A stretch of 10,384 bases of DNA from an uncultured Lachnospiraceae bacterium. GTDB taxonomy: Bacteria > Bacillota > Clostridia > Lachnospirales > Lachnospiraceae. The notes beneath the pieces were generated by a model that worked only from the letters and a program-made list of their open reading frames with translations, searched no databases and had not been told where the DNA came from. Positions within the stretch are counted from its first letter, which is position 1, and each line of letters opens with the position of its first letter. A program made the position numbers and the translations under genes. The stretch lies in contig CACYEU010000170.1 in the NCBI GenBank assembly GCA_902773445.1, forward strand, positions 1 to 10,384, read 5' to 3'. Below are positions 1-7,182 of this stretch, one piece after another.

Positions 1-407
1 GCTGTCACGGCCTCTTTGGCCTCTTTGCCGTTCGCCTTGATAAAAGCAGCTGCGGCTTTTTTGATCTTGCTCTTCTCGTCATCAGTCAGCTTGACCTTAT
101 AGTCGCCCATATGCTGTCTCTCGAGGACCATCTTCTTAAGGCTGTTCATGACTTCCTTCTTGACATACTCTTCATAGGTCTGGTCATCGACAGCGTTCTG
201 TCCCCAGGCTGTATCCGAGATCCCGTAGTATGTCTCGTATGTCGACTGATTGTAACGCGCTGCGAAATTCGCAAGACCGAGTGATACTTTCTCGCTTCCG
301 ACCTTTAAAACAGTCGCGTTCGGATTCATGCCGCATCCACTGAGCGGAAGCACAGTCAACGCCGCGATCACAAGACAAATGACAAGTCGTTTTGTAAAGT
401 GTTTCAT
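1..407 (-). CDS. PrsA/SurA-like foldase lipoprotein (peptidylprolyl isomerase family), N-terminal part only
   Basis: Seen: the ATG at 407-405 follows an AAGGAG at 422-417 with 9 nt spacing. The frame stays open for 135 codons to the window edge, so the C-terminus is missing. Residues 1-25 form a lipoprotein signal: basic MKHFTKR, a hydrophobic core, then the lipobox LSGC with Cys25 as lipidation site. Residues 33-58 read as the opening of a SurA_N/PrsA chaperone domain (TVLKVGSEKVSLGLANFAAR), followed by lysine- and glutamate-rich helices (YEEYVKKEVMNSLKKMV). Family knowledge: such proteins sit on the outer face of the membrane and help secreted proteins fold; a parvulin PPIase domain, if present, would lie in the missing part. 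Context: a PrsA-type gene directly after pth-mfd is a common Clostridia order. It has its own promoter after the mfd stop. Whether the parvulin domain exists cannot be seen, so no symbol is assigned. Confidence 0.8.
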   Translation of the reverse strand, partial: MKHFTKRLVICLVIAALTVLPLSGCGMNPNATVLKVGSEKVSLGLANFAARYNQSTYETYYGISDTAWGQNAVDDQTYEEYVKKEVMNSLKKMVLERQHMGDYKVKLTDDEKSKIKKAAAAFIKANGKEAKEAVT

Positions 408-439
408 CGTTTTTATCTCCTTAACCCTATAACCGTTTA

Positions 440-468
440 ATTATATCTTTTTTTGACCTGTTAATCAA
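440..468 (-). promoter_or_regulatory. Sigma-A-type promoter for the foldase lipoprotein
   Basis: On the minus strand TTGATT (468-463) is followed after exactly 17 nt by a perfect TATAAT (445-440). Transcription would start near 433, about 26 nt upstream of the ATG at 407, leaving room for the AAGGAG site. The promoter lies wholly in the 64-nt gap after the mfd stop codon. The foldase can therefore be expressed independently of mfd, although read-through from mfd is also possible because no terminator is visible in the gap. Confidence 0.65.
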
Positions 469-471
469 GTT

Positions 472-3400
472 TCATTCCTGTAAATCCACGGTTTCTTCGG
501 GGATCGCTTCCCGTATTCTCCCGGCGATCTCACGCGCCAGTTCAAGCACGGTCTGATCGCAGTCGGTCAAAGACCTGTTTTTGCGGAAATAAAGGAAGAA
601 CGGCGGGTTCTCTGTCTTAAATGTCAAATTGCCTCTGTATGGTTTCAGCAAGGCTGGTATCTGCCGCGGATCGGTGCGCGCATGCTCGTGCATCACAAAA
701 CGCAGCTCATACTGCTTCTGCTCGATCAGGGTGATATCCGCTTCATGCGCGAGGATCTTCAGAGACGCCACTTCAAACAGCGGTTCGGCGCTCTTCGGCA
801 GTTCGCCGTACCGGTCGATCAGCTCATCGATCAGATCCTCTTTCTCCTCCTCGGAGCTGAGCGCGGCAATTCTCCGGTAAATGTCCAGACGCTGGCTTTC
901 GTCGGGGATATACGAAGGCGGAATATGCGCGTCGACATCGAGATCGACCGTTGTCGTAAATGTCTCGTGAGGCCGGTCTCCGTCTTTCAGACTGTGGACA
1001 GCTTCGCTGAGCATCCGGCAGTACAGATCATATCCGATCGCCGCCATATGGCCGCTCTGCGCCTCTCCGAGCATATTGCCGGCTCCTCTGATCTGCAGAT
1101 CGCGCATCGCGATATGGATCCCGCTGCCCAATTCCGTGAACTGACGGATCGCCGAAAGCCTCTTGGATGCCTCCGTACTCAGCTCTTTATCTTTCCGGTA
1201 CGTCAGGAACGCGTAGGCGCTTCTGCCTGACCGTCCAACGCGTCCGCGAAGCTGATAGAGCTGTGAGAGGCCGAACCGGTCGGCATCGCGCACGATCAGT
1301 GTGTTGACATTCGGGATATCCAGTCCTGTCTCTATGATCGTCGTCGTCACAAGGATGTCGATCCTCCCGTCGACAAAATCGACCATGATCTGCTCGAGCC
1401 GGTTCTCCGGCATTTTTCCGTGCGCATAGGCAATTTCGGCATCAGGCAGAGCAACCTTCAGCATCGCGGCAATGTCTGCCAGGTCACGCGCTCGGTTGTG
1501 AACATAATAGACCTGGCCTCCGCGCGCCAGTTCCCGCCTGATCGCCTCTTTGATCAGCGCCGGGTCATATTCCATGACATATGTCTGCACGGGCATCCGG
1601 TCAGCCGGAGGCTCTTCGAGGACCGACATGTCCCTGATACCGATCAGCGACATATGGAGTGTGCGCGGAATCGGCGTCGCGGTCATTGTGATCACGTCGA
1701 CATGCATTTTCCATTTTTTGATCTTCTCTTTTGCCTGGACGCCAAAACGCTGCTCCTCATCGACTACAAGCAGTCCGAGATCTTTGAATTCGATATCCTT
1801 GCTGAGCAGCCGGTGTGTGCCGATCACGATATCGACCTGTCCTGCAGCGACCTGACCGATGATCTTTTTCTGCTCGGCAGGTGTCGTAAAGCGCGACAGC
1901 AAAGCGATCCTCACCGGAAAATGCGAAAACCTCTGACAGAACGTATTATAGTGCTGTTGGGCGAGAACGGTCGTAGGGACCAGAACCGCAACCTGTTTCG
2001 AATCCTGAACCGCTTTGAATGCCGCGCGAAGCGCGACCTCTGTCTTGCCGTACCCGACATCGCCGCATATCAGCCGGTCCATGATACTTGTGCTCTCCAT
2101 GTCTTTTTTGACATCGCTGATCGCGTTCAGCTGATCCTCTGTCTCCTCATACGGGAAGAAATCTTCGAACTCCCGCTGCCACGGAGAATCCGCCGAAAAC
2201 GGGAATCCGGTCAGGTGACTGCGCTCGGCATAGAGTTTCACAAGATCTTCCGCGACCAGTTCGATCGCTTTTCTGACGCGGCTTTTCGTCGTCGTCCACT
2301 CATTTGACCCGAGTTTGTTCAGACGCGGCCGTTTGCCCTCTCCGCCGCTGTATTTCTGGATCAGATCAAGGTTTCCGGCCGGCACATACAGACTTGCCTT
2401 GTCGGCATAGGAGATCTTGACATAGTCCTTGACGACCCCGTCAGCTTCGATTTTTTCAATTCCCCTGTAAATGCCGAGCCCGTGATTCTCGTGGATCACA
2501 TAATCCCCACTGGTCAGCTCGCTGAAATCGAGAGCTTTGCCTTTTCGTGCACGCCTGCGCTTTTTTTCACTTCTGCCGAAGATATCGCTCTCGGCGATCA
2601 GATGCCATCCGAATTCAGGATAAGCATAGCCGTTCTCAACAAATCCGGTCGTGACAAAGATCTCGCCCGGCCTGACCGTGCGCGTCCTGTCATCGTCAAA
2701 ATATGCCTGCAGATCATAATCGCGCAGATCTGCCGCAATTCTTCTGGCACGGGTCGCAGATGGTGAGAGAAGCACGGTCCTTCCGCCGTCCCGTTTAATG
2801 CGTCTCAAATCACGCACAAGCATTTCGAACGATTTGTTGTAGCCGGAAATGATTCTCGATTCGATCGAATAGGAAGCCGCTGTCTTCAGTTCTTTGACGG
2901 ATGCGCCTGCCAGCGTAAAAAATGCCGCTGAAGGATACGACAGAATTGTATTTGCGACCTGATCCGGAGTATACAGATCCGGAGCCTGTGCCCCGCTCTC
3001 TCCGTAATCATCAGACTGCTTATAAGCTTCGATCTCTTCAACGACACGTCCGGCTTCTTCAAACAATCCTGACGGCTCATTGAGGATCACGATGTCCTCC
3101 GAAGGGTCAAACCAGTCCAGAAGCGATCCGGAACCGTCAGGTTCCGAAACTTCCAGAGGTTCGATCGTCAGAATATCAGGACTTCCGCCTGATCTCTGTG
3201 ACTGCGGATCGAACCAGCGGATCGTATCGATCTGATCGCCCCACCATTCAAGGCGGCACGGCTCTTCACTTCTCAGCGGCCAGATATCGACGATACCGCC
3301 GCGTGCGGCGTATTCACCGCGGGTTTCGACAAGCGGCACTCTCGTATAGCCTGCAGCGGCGGCCTTCCTGATCAGAGATCTCGGGCTGATCTCCTGACCG

Positions 3401-3846
3401 GCTCTGATCTGTGACCGGTATCCCCTGACACGGTCTTTGGACGCGACAGTTCCCAGCAGCGCATTCATCGTTGTCAGAACATAGAGAGGCTTTTCACCGT
3501 TCTGTTCATCGAATGCAAGCGCAGCCAGCGTTTCGGCGCGGCGGCGGCTGATGTGATCCGAGCGGGCGTCTGCCTTATAAAACAGATAGTCAGGCGCCGG
3601 AAAACACAACGCTTTTCCGTCTGCCGCCTCGATCTCCCGGCGCATCGCATCGGCGTCCTCGTCGTTAGAAACGACGATGACAACCGTTCTCTTGTCATCG
3701 CCGAGAGCCATGGCCAAATGTGTCTTCTGAGAGCGCACACATCCGGTGATCCGGACAGTTCCTCCGTCCGGTTTCATATTCAGTTTGACTTCATCAAAGC
3801 CCGGCCATTCTAAGATCGGACTTAAGATCGTCTGTTTCTGTCTCAT
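472..3846 (-). CDS. mfd: Transcription-repair coupling factor Mfd
   Basis: Mfd is an ATP-driven DNA translocase that removes RNA polymerase stalled at lesions and recruits UvrA for nucleotide-excision repair. Seen in the 1124-residue product: an N-terminal UvrB-like region with the typical stretch GEYAARGGIVDIWP (178-190) and the FDPQSQRS signature near 212-219. A CarD-like RNA-polymerase-interaction domain follows at about 443-500 (SGDYVIHENHGLGIYRG). The motor domains have Walker A GDVGYGKT (595-602), DEEQ (696-699), TAT (722-724), TTTIIETGLDIP (834-845) and QLRGRVGRS (865-873). A C-terminal TRCF-type domain follows. Length is close to the usual 1150-1180, so it appears intact. The ATG overlaps the pth stop (ATGA, 3846-3843) and lacks a strong Shine-Dalgarno, which suggests translation coupled to pth. 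The stop is TGA at 474-472. Confidence 0.98.
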   Translation of the reverse strand: MRQKQTILSPILEWPGFDEVKLNMKPDGGTVRITGCVRSQKTHLAMALGDDKRTVVIVVSNDEDADAMRREIEAADGKALCFPAPDYLFYKADARSDHISRRRAETLAALAFDEQNGEKPLYVLTTMNALLGTVASKDRVRGYRSQIRAGQEISPRSLIRKAAAAGYTRVPLVETRGEYAARGGIVDIWPLRSEEPCRLEWWGDQIDTIRWFDPQSQRSGGSPDILTIEPLEVSEPDGSGSLLDWFDPSEDIVILNEPSGLFEEAGRVVEEIEAYKQSDDYGESGAQAPDLYTPDQVANTILSYPSAAFFTLAGASVKELKTAASYSIESRIISGYNKSFEMLVRDLRRIKRDGGRTVLLSPSATRARRIAADLRDYDLQAYFDDDRTRTVRPGEIFVTTGFVENGYAYPEFGWHLIAESDIFGRSEKKRRRARKGKALDFSELTSGDYVIHENHGLGIYRGIEKIEADGVVKDYVKISYADKASLYVPAGNLDLIQKYSGGEGKRPRLNKLGSNEWTTTKSRVRKAIELVAEDLVKLYAERSHLTGFPFSADSPWQREFEDFFPYEETEDQLNAISDVKKDMESTSIMDRLICGDVGYGKTEVALRAAFKAVQDSKQVAVLVPTTVLAQQHYNTFCQRFSHFPVRIALLSRFTTPAEQKKIIGQVAAGQVDIVIGTHRLLSKDIEFKDLGLLVVDEEQRFGVQAKEKIKKWKMHVDVITMTATPIPRTLHMSLIGIRDMSVLEEPPADRMPVQTYVMEYDPALIKEAIRRELARGGQVYYVHNRARDLADIAAMLKVALPDAEIAYAHGKMPENRLEQIMVDFVDGRIDILVTTTIIETGLDIPNVNTLIVRDADRFGLSQLYQLRGRVGRSGRSAYAFLTYRKDKELSTEASKRLSAIRQFTELGSGIHIAMRDLQIRGAGNMLGEAQSGHMAAIGYDLYCRMLSEAVHSLKDGDRPHETFTTTVDLDVDAHIPPSYIPDESQRLDIYRRIAALSSEEEKEDLIDELIDRYGELPKSAEPLFEVASLKILAHEADITLIEQKQYELRFVMHEHARTDPRQIPALLKPYRGNLTFKTENPPFFLYFRKNRSLTDCDQTVLELAREIAGRIREAIPEETVDLQE

Positions 3847-4448
3847 TTTTTCTTGTTGTAGCGGTTCATTGCCTCCTGCAGATCGCCGTCGATCAGAAGA
3901 GGGATGACATCTGCTGCCTGATCATAGACCCGGCTGATCTCCGGTTTGTCTTCTTCCGGTACTTTTCCGAGCACCCAGTCGATCAGATCCATCTGAGCCG
4001 GCGGATTGCCGATGCCGATCCTGATCCGCGCAAAAGCGTTGGTTTTCAGGTTGGCGACCACGCTTTTCATCCCGTTGTGACTACCCGGACTGCCTTTTGC
4101 GCGCACACGCATCATCCCGGGCTCAAGATCGATATCATCGTAGATCACAGCGATGTCTTTAGCAGGGTCAAGCTTATAAAAGTTCACGAACTTTCTGATG
4201 CACTCTCCGCTGTTGTTCATGAATGTCAGCGGTTTGACCAGCAGTGTCTTCCGACCGCCGATCTCTCCTTTTCCGACCATTCCGTTGAACTTCTTCGAAT
4301 TGAACGTGATACCGTATTTGTCCGCTATCCTGTCAACCGCGTTCCATCCGATATTGTGCCTGCTCCTGGCATACTTAGTCCCGGGATTGCCGAGTCCGAA
4401 AATGATATAGACAGGCTGTTTAGATTTTCCAGTTCTTCGCCAAAACAC
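3843..4448 (-). CDS. pth: Peptidyl-tRNA hydrolase
   Basis: Pth cleaves peptidyl-tRNA released from ribosomes so that the tRNA can be reused; it is a cytoplasmic monomer. Seen in the 201-residue product: GLGNPG (18-23, Asn21), the catalytic His31 in SRHNIGW, TFMNNSG (75-81, Asn78), YDDIDLEPG (103-111, Asp104) and GSHNG (122-126, Asn125). These correspond to E. coli Asn10, His20, Asn68, Asp93 and Asn114. Start choice: the family normally begins just before GLGNPG, but the codons there are GTC/TAT/ATC, none a usual start. The only good candidate is GTG at 4448-4446, 7 nt after a GGAG at 4459-4456. It gives a 12-residue basic extension (MFWRRTGKSKQP). The gene overlaps the end of the upstream nuclease by 29 nt and the mfd start by 4 nt, so the three are probably one translationally coupled unit. 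Confidence 0.95.
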   Translation of the reverse strand: MFWRRTGKSKQPVYIIFGLGNPGTKYARSRHNIGWNAVDRIADKYGITFNSKKFNGMVGKGEIGGRKTLLVKPLTFMNNSGECIRKFVNFYKLDPAKDIAVIYDDIDLEPGMMRVRAKGSPGSHNGMKSVVANLKTNAFARIRIGIGNPPAQMDLIDWVLGKVPEEDKPEISRVYDQAADVIPLLIDGDLQEAMNRYNKKK

Positions 4449-6123
4449 TCATCTGCTCCGTAAATTTCTTAAGATCGGCATTATCAAGGCCTTCATTCTC
4501 GGCCACAACATTTTCAAGCCGTCTGAGCTCAGCCAGCAGCGCGTCATATTCCGGACGATGCTTACGAGGCTGTCCGCTCTGATCGCGGCGCTTCTTCGGT
4601 TTCTCATATTTCTTCTCCGGACCGCCTGCCGGCACGTCATCTTTCGGCTGACCCTGAGAAGTCTGTACAGGTTTCTCCTCTTTCACGATCGGAACCGGCT
4701 GTGCGTCGACCAGCAGTTCGTCGGCGATCAGATCATACTCCGCGCCCGAATACGGTGCGTAGGCGGAGTAACCGAAGCGTTCATTGATCAATCCGGCAAA
4801 TATATCGGTCACACTGTCTTCACCGTGTACGACAAACACTTTTTCCGGGGCTTTCTTTAACCCGCCGAGCCAGTCGAGCAGACCGTTTTTATCGGCATGT
4901 CCGCTGACACCTTCAAGCGATACGATCTCTGCCTGAACATGGATCTTTTCGCCGAACAGTGTGACTTCAGTCTCGCCTTCGATCAGTTTGCGTCCGAGTG
5001 TTCCGACAGCCTGATATCCTACAAAGCAGATCGTTGAATCAGAACGCCAGAGGTTGTGTTTCAGATGATGGCGGATACGTCCCGCGTCACACATGCCTGA
5101 CGCCGAAAGAATGACCTTCGGTCTCTGATCTTCATTGATCGCTTTTGAATCGTCGCTTGTGATACTCATCTGCAGACCCGGGAACACCAGCGGATTGATC
5201 CCCGACTTGACGATCGCCATCGCGTCTTCATCAAAGCAGTCGATCTCATTCTCGGTAAAGATCGATGTTGCTTTGTTCGCGAGCGGACTGTCGACATAGA
5301 CTTCGAAATCCGGAAATTCAGGCAGCAGATTTCTCACTTTGATCTCACGGATAAAATACAGCAGTTCCTGTGTCCGACCGACTGCGAACGACGGAACGAC
5401 CACATTTCCTCCCCGGGCAAATGTCCTTCGCATGATCTCGGTGAAATTACCGACATAATCCGGCTTGTGGGCCTCGTGCTCGCGGTCTCCGTAAGTCGAC
5501 TCGATCAGAACATAATCCGCTTCATCGATTGTCTGCGGATCGCGCAGGATCGGTTGATCGGTATTGCCGACATCGCCTGAGAACAGGATCTTCTTAGTCA
5601 CATTTCCTTCCGTCGCCCAGACCTCGATACAGGCAGAACCGAGCAAGTGACCGACATCGGTGAACCGCGCCTGAATGCCCTCACATATATCGATCTTCGC
5701 TCCGTACGGACAAGGCTCAAACAGGTGAGCTGCCGCGATCGCGTCCTGTACCGTATACATCGGTTCCACCGGGGCGGCTCCCGAACGCTTGGCCTTGCGG
5801 TTCTTCCATTCTGCTTCAAATTCCTGAATGTGCGCTGAATCCTGCAGCATGATATCGCAGAGCTGCGCCGTTGCGCTAGTGGAAAAGATCTTGCCCTTAA
5901 AACCGTTTTTGACAAGCAGCGGGATCAGGCCCGTGTGATCGATATGCGCGTGAGTCACCAGAATCGCGTCTAGATCAGACGGTTTGACAGGAATCTCCTG
6001 ATTCTCGTAATAGTCAGGACCCTGTTCCATTCCGCAGTCAACGATCACATTCTTGTCTCCAACTGTCAGCATATGACAGCTTCCGGTCACTTCATGATCT
6101 GCTCCGATAAATGTCAGTTTCAT
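4420..6123 (-). CDS. β-CASP metallo-β-lactamase-fold RNA nuclease (Ysh1/CPSF73-like)
   Basis: Seen, in the 567-residue product: a metallo-β-lactamase opening (FIGADHEVTGSCHML), motif 2 HAHIDH (58-63), motif 3 His159 in VGHLLGS, motif 4 Asp184 in SGDVGN, ESTYGDREH (208-216), a β-CASP region with SASGMCDAGRIRHHL (340-354), and SGHAD with His409. All expected metal ligands are present. Family knowledge: this architecture is the bacterial relative of the CPSF73/Ysh1 RNA nucleases (COG1236 type), which cut or trim RNA; it is not RNase J. Beyond the catalytic core comes a charged linker (about 482-524, with basic runs such as KKYEKPKKRRD) and a short helical tail (525-567) ending in NWKI. Start: ATG at 6123 has AAGGAG at 6137-6132 with 8 nt spacing; an ORF start 30 nt further out has no such site. 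It leads the run into pth and mfd. Substrate is unknown. Confidence 0.9.
   Translation of the reverse strand: MKLTFIGADHEVTGSCHMLTVGDKNVIVDCGMEQGPDYYENQEIPVKPSDLDAILVTHAHIDHTGLIPLLVKNGFKGKIFSTSATAQLCDIMLQDSAHIQEFEAEWKNRKAKRSGAAPVEPMYTVQDAIAAAHLFEPCPYGAKIDICEGIQARFTDVGHLLGSACIEVWATEGNVTKKILFSGDVGNTDQPILRDPQTIDEADYVLIESTYGDREHEAHKPDYVGNFTEIMRRTFARGGNVVVPSFAVGRTQELLYFIREIKVRNLLPEFPDFEVYVDSPLANKATSIFTENEIDCFDEDAMAIVKSGINPLVFPGLQMSITSDDSKAINEDQRPKVILSASGMCDAGRIRHHLKHNLWRSDSTICFVGYQAVGTLGRKLIEGETEVTLFGEKIHVQAEIVSLEGVSGHADKNGLLDWLGGLKKAPEKVFVVHGEDSVTDIFAGLINERFGYSAYAPYSGAEYDLIADELLVDAQPVPIVKEEKPVQTSQGQPKDDVPAGGPEKKYEKPKKRRDQSGQPRKHRPEYDALLAELRRLENVVAENEGLDNADLKKFTEQMSVLAKNWKI
4456..4459 (-). promoter_or_regulatory. 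Shine-Dalgarno that fixes the GTG start of pth
   Basis: GGAG on the minus strand, 7 nt before the GTG at 4448. It lies inside the 3' end of the upstream nuclease gene and supports the non-ATG start and the 29-nt overlap. Confidence 0.65.
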
Positions 6124-6131
6124 GGTCAATA

Positions 6132-6137
6132 CTCCTT
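6132..6137 (-). promoter_or_regulatory. Shine-Dalgarno deciding the nuclease start
   Basis: AAGGAG on the minus strand, 8 nt before the ATG at 6123. It selects this ATG over an in-frame start at 6153. Confidence 0.8.
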
Positions 6138-6165
6138 GTGAAAACGAACTCAACCCGCTATTTCT

Positions 6166-6194
6166 ATTTTACGATACCGAAGACAGGTTCGCAA
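6166..6194 (-). promoter_or_regulatory. Candidate sigma-A promoter for the nuclease-pth-mfd unit
   Basis: Minus strand: TTGCGA (6194-6189, 4 of 6 consensus), a 17-nt spacer, then TAAAAT (6171-6166, 5 of 6). The start would be near 6159, about 36 nt before the ATG. The -35 lies in the loop and arm of the inverted repeat at 6181-6208, so protein binding to that repeat would compete with RNA polymerase. This is a pattern match only. Confidence 0.45.
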
Positions 6195-6208
6195 CTGTGA
6201 ACCTGTCT
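6181..6208. repeat. Perfect 10-bp inverted repeat (terminator-like hairpin or operator)
   Basis: AGACAGGTTC (6181-6190) and GAACCTGTCT (6199-6208) are exact reverse complements around an 8-nt loop. It lies 16 nt past the SGNH lipoprotein stop codon. Neither strand has a U-run after the stem, so it is not a standard intrinsic terminator; it may be an inefficient terminator, an RNA 3'-end stabiliser, or a dyad operator over the -35 of the next transcription unit. Confidence 0.7.
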
Positions 6209-6224
6209 CCTGCTTCTGATATGC

Positions 6225-7031
6225 TTACCTGCCTTTGTTCTCCGAAGCAAGATAATCTGTGATCTGTCTGACTGTCGTTTCATTGTAATGCAGTCCGTCA
6301 GCTGCAAATGAGACACTGCCTTTGCAAATGGTCGGAACCGTCGTGAATCTGTCCGCGTTTTTGCTGAGCAACGGATCAGCAGCGGCTGCTCCCAAAAGCA
6401 TGTCATTGAACGTATCGCATCTGCGGTTGAACTCAGATGACGATTCATCATCCGGATCTTCATTCTCCACTCCTGCAAATCCGATCACAACGATTTCAGG
6501 CTGACAGATCCCGTTATCTTTTTGATACGTCAGTCCCGCAAGTCTTTCGGCTGCTTTCACAGCACTTTGTATCTGGTTCTCCGAGTCGGACGGACCGCAG
6601 TCATTGACCGTTGCGAAGAAATAGATCGTCGATGAGCCTGTTGATTCGATCTGACGTTCGAAACATGCTTTGATCTGCTCAAATGAATCATCAGTGATGA
6701 TCTGAGGCTCAGCGGCATTCATATAGTGTCCGCCCCAGACACCGAATACGGCGAAATCATGACGGTCATGCTTTTGTTGATAAAATCCGAGCTGACAGCA
6801 TCGGCTGTCTCCGATCACGATCCGGCCGGAGGCATCGGCTTCCGTATCATCAGCTGGTGTCATATAGTCACCGCTTTCAGCAGTCTCGCCCTGTTCTCTG
6901 TCCTCTTGAGCAGCTTCGTCATTATGTGACTTCTTATGATGATCGGCCGTATCGCAGCCATATACTGATAAGGTGACCGCCAGGACAACCAGAACTGCTG
7001 CAATCTTTTTAATTTGTTTCAAAGATAACAA
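6225..7031 (-). CDS. SGNH/GDSL-hydrolase-like lipoprotein
   Basis: Seen, in the 268-residue product: a hydrophobic signal (KKIAAVLVVLAVTLSVYGC) with Cys26 as the likely lipidation site (VYGC is a relaxed lipobox). A very acidic and His-containing linker follows (27-69). Then come the SGNH blocks: GDSR with nucleophile Ser76 (block I), VWGGHYM (98-104) as a possible Gly block II, TVNDCG with Asn143 (block III), and ADGLHY with the Asp245/His248 pair (block V). These match the surface SGNH esterase/deacylase group common in Firmicutes, so an extracytoplasmic esterase, possibly acting on cell-wall or exopolysaccharide acyl groups, is inferred; the substrate is not visible. Start: TTG at 7031-7029 has GGAGA (7043-7039) at 7 nt; no ATG or GTG fits. 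It has its own promoter, divergent from the nitroreductase, and precedes the nuclease gene after a 101-nt gap. Confidence 0.75.
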   Translation of the reverse strand: MLSLKQIKKIAAVLVVLAVTLSVYGCDTADHHKKSHNDEAAQEDREQGETAESGDYMTPADDTEADASGRIVIGDSRCCQLGFYQQKHDRHDFAVFGVWGGHYMNAAEPQIITDDSFEQIKACFERQIESTGSSTIYFFATVNDCGPSDSENQIQSAVKAAERLAGLTYQKDNGICQPEIVVIGFAGVENEDPDDESSSEFNRRCDTFNDMLLGAAAADPLLSKNADRFTTVPTICKGSVSFAADGLHYNETTVRQITDYLASENKGR

Positions 7032-7038
7032 ATTTGTT

Positions 7039-7043
7039 TCTCC
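7039..7043 (-). promoter_or_regulatory. Shine-Dalgarno supporting the TTG start of the SGNH lipoprotein
   Basis: GGAGA on the minus strand, 7 nt before TTG 7031. The ATG that overlaps this motif is in another frame and stops after 8 codons, so the TTG is preferred. Confidence 0.65.
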
Positions 7044-7086
7044 ATCTCGTACTTTGCCGGAATGAGCACCGCATTCTTACAAAATG

Positions 7087-7116
7087 ATTATACTGAAGTC
7101 TCTGCAGAGATGACAA
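7087..7116 (-). promoter_or_regulatory. Sigma-A promoter of the SGNH lipoprotein
   Basis: Minus strand: TTGTCA (7116-7111, 5 of 6), an 18-nt spacer, then TATAAT (7092-7087, 6 of 6). The start would be near 7080, giving a leader of about 50 nt before the TTG. The spacer contains a perfect 12-bp palindrome, suggesting repression. Confidence 0.65.
7099..7110. promoter_or_regulatory. Perfect 12-bp palindrome, candidate operator
   Basis: TCTCTGCAGAGA equals its own reverse complement. It fills most of the 18-nt spacer between the -35 and -10 of the minus-strand promoter and lies just outside the -35 of the plus-strand promoter. A dimeric regulator bound here would block the lipoprotein promoter and could also affect the nitroreductase. 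No regulator gene is visible in the window. Confidence 0.45.
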
Positions 7117-7130
7117 GCCCCGGTCATTGC

Positions 7131-7159
7131 TTGCACCCCTCCTGAACAGGCCCTATAAT
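7131..7159 (+). promoter_or_regulatory. Sigma-A promoter of the nitroreductase
   Basis: TTGCAC (7131-7136), a 17-nt spacer, then a perfect TATAAT (7154-7159). The -35 is weak (only TTG matches). The start would be near 7166, giving a leader of about 17 nt, just enough for the AAGGAGG at 7168-7174. A small dyad CCTG-AA-CAGG (7141-7150) lies in the spacer. Confidence 0.6.
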
Positions 7160-7182
7160 GTGATTAAAAGGAGGTTACGATA

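Noticed and set aside
1420..2307. 295-codon plus-strand frame (and a 182-codon one at 682-1230) opposite mfd
   Set aside because: The minus strand carries all Mfd motifs without interruption, and the plus frames show no recognisable family. Antisense shadows.
4420..6123. RNase J
   Set aside because: The protein has the HAHIDH and β-CASP motifs but follows the Ysh1/CPSF73 pattern (SASGMCDAGRIRHHL, SGHAD), and its tail is a linker plus short helices rather than the RNase J C-terminal domain.
6181..6208. LexA/DinR (SOS) operator, tempting because mfd is downstream
   Set aside because: The Firmicutes SOS box is GAAC-N4-GTTC. Here the halves are in the opposite order (GTTC-N8-GAAC) with a longer spacer.
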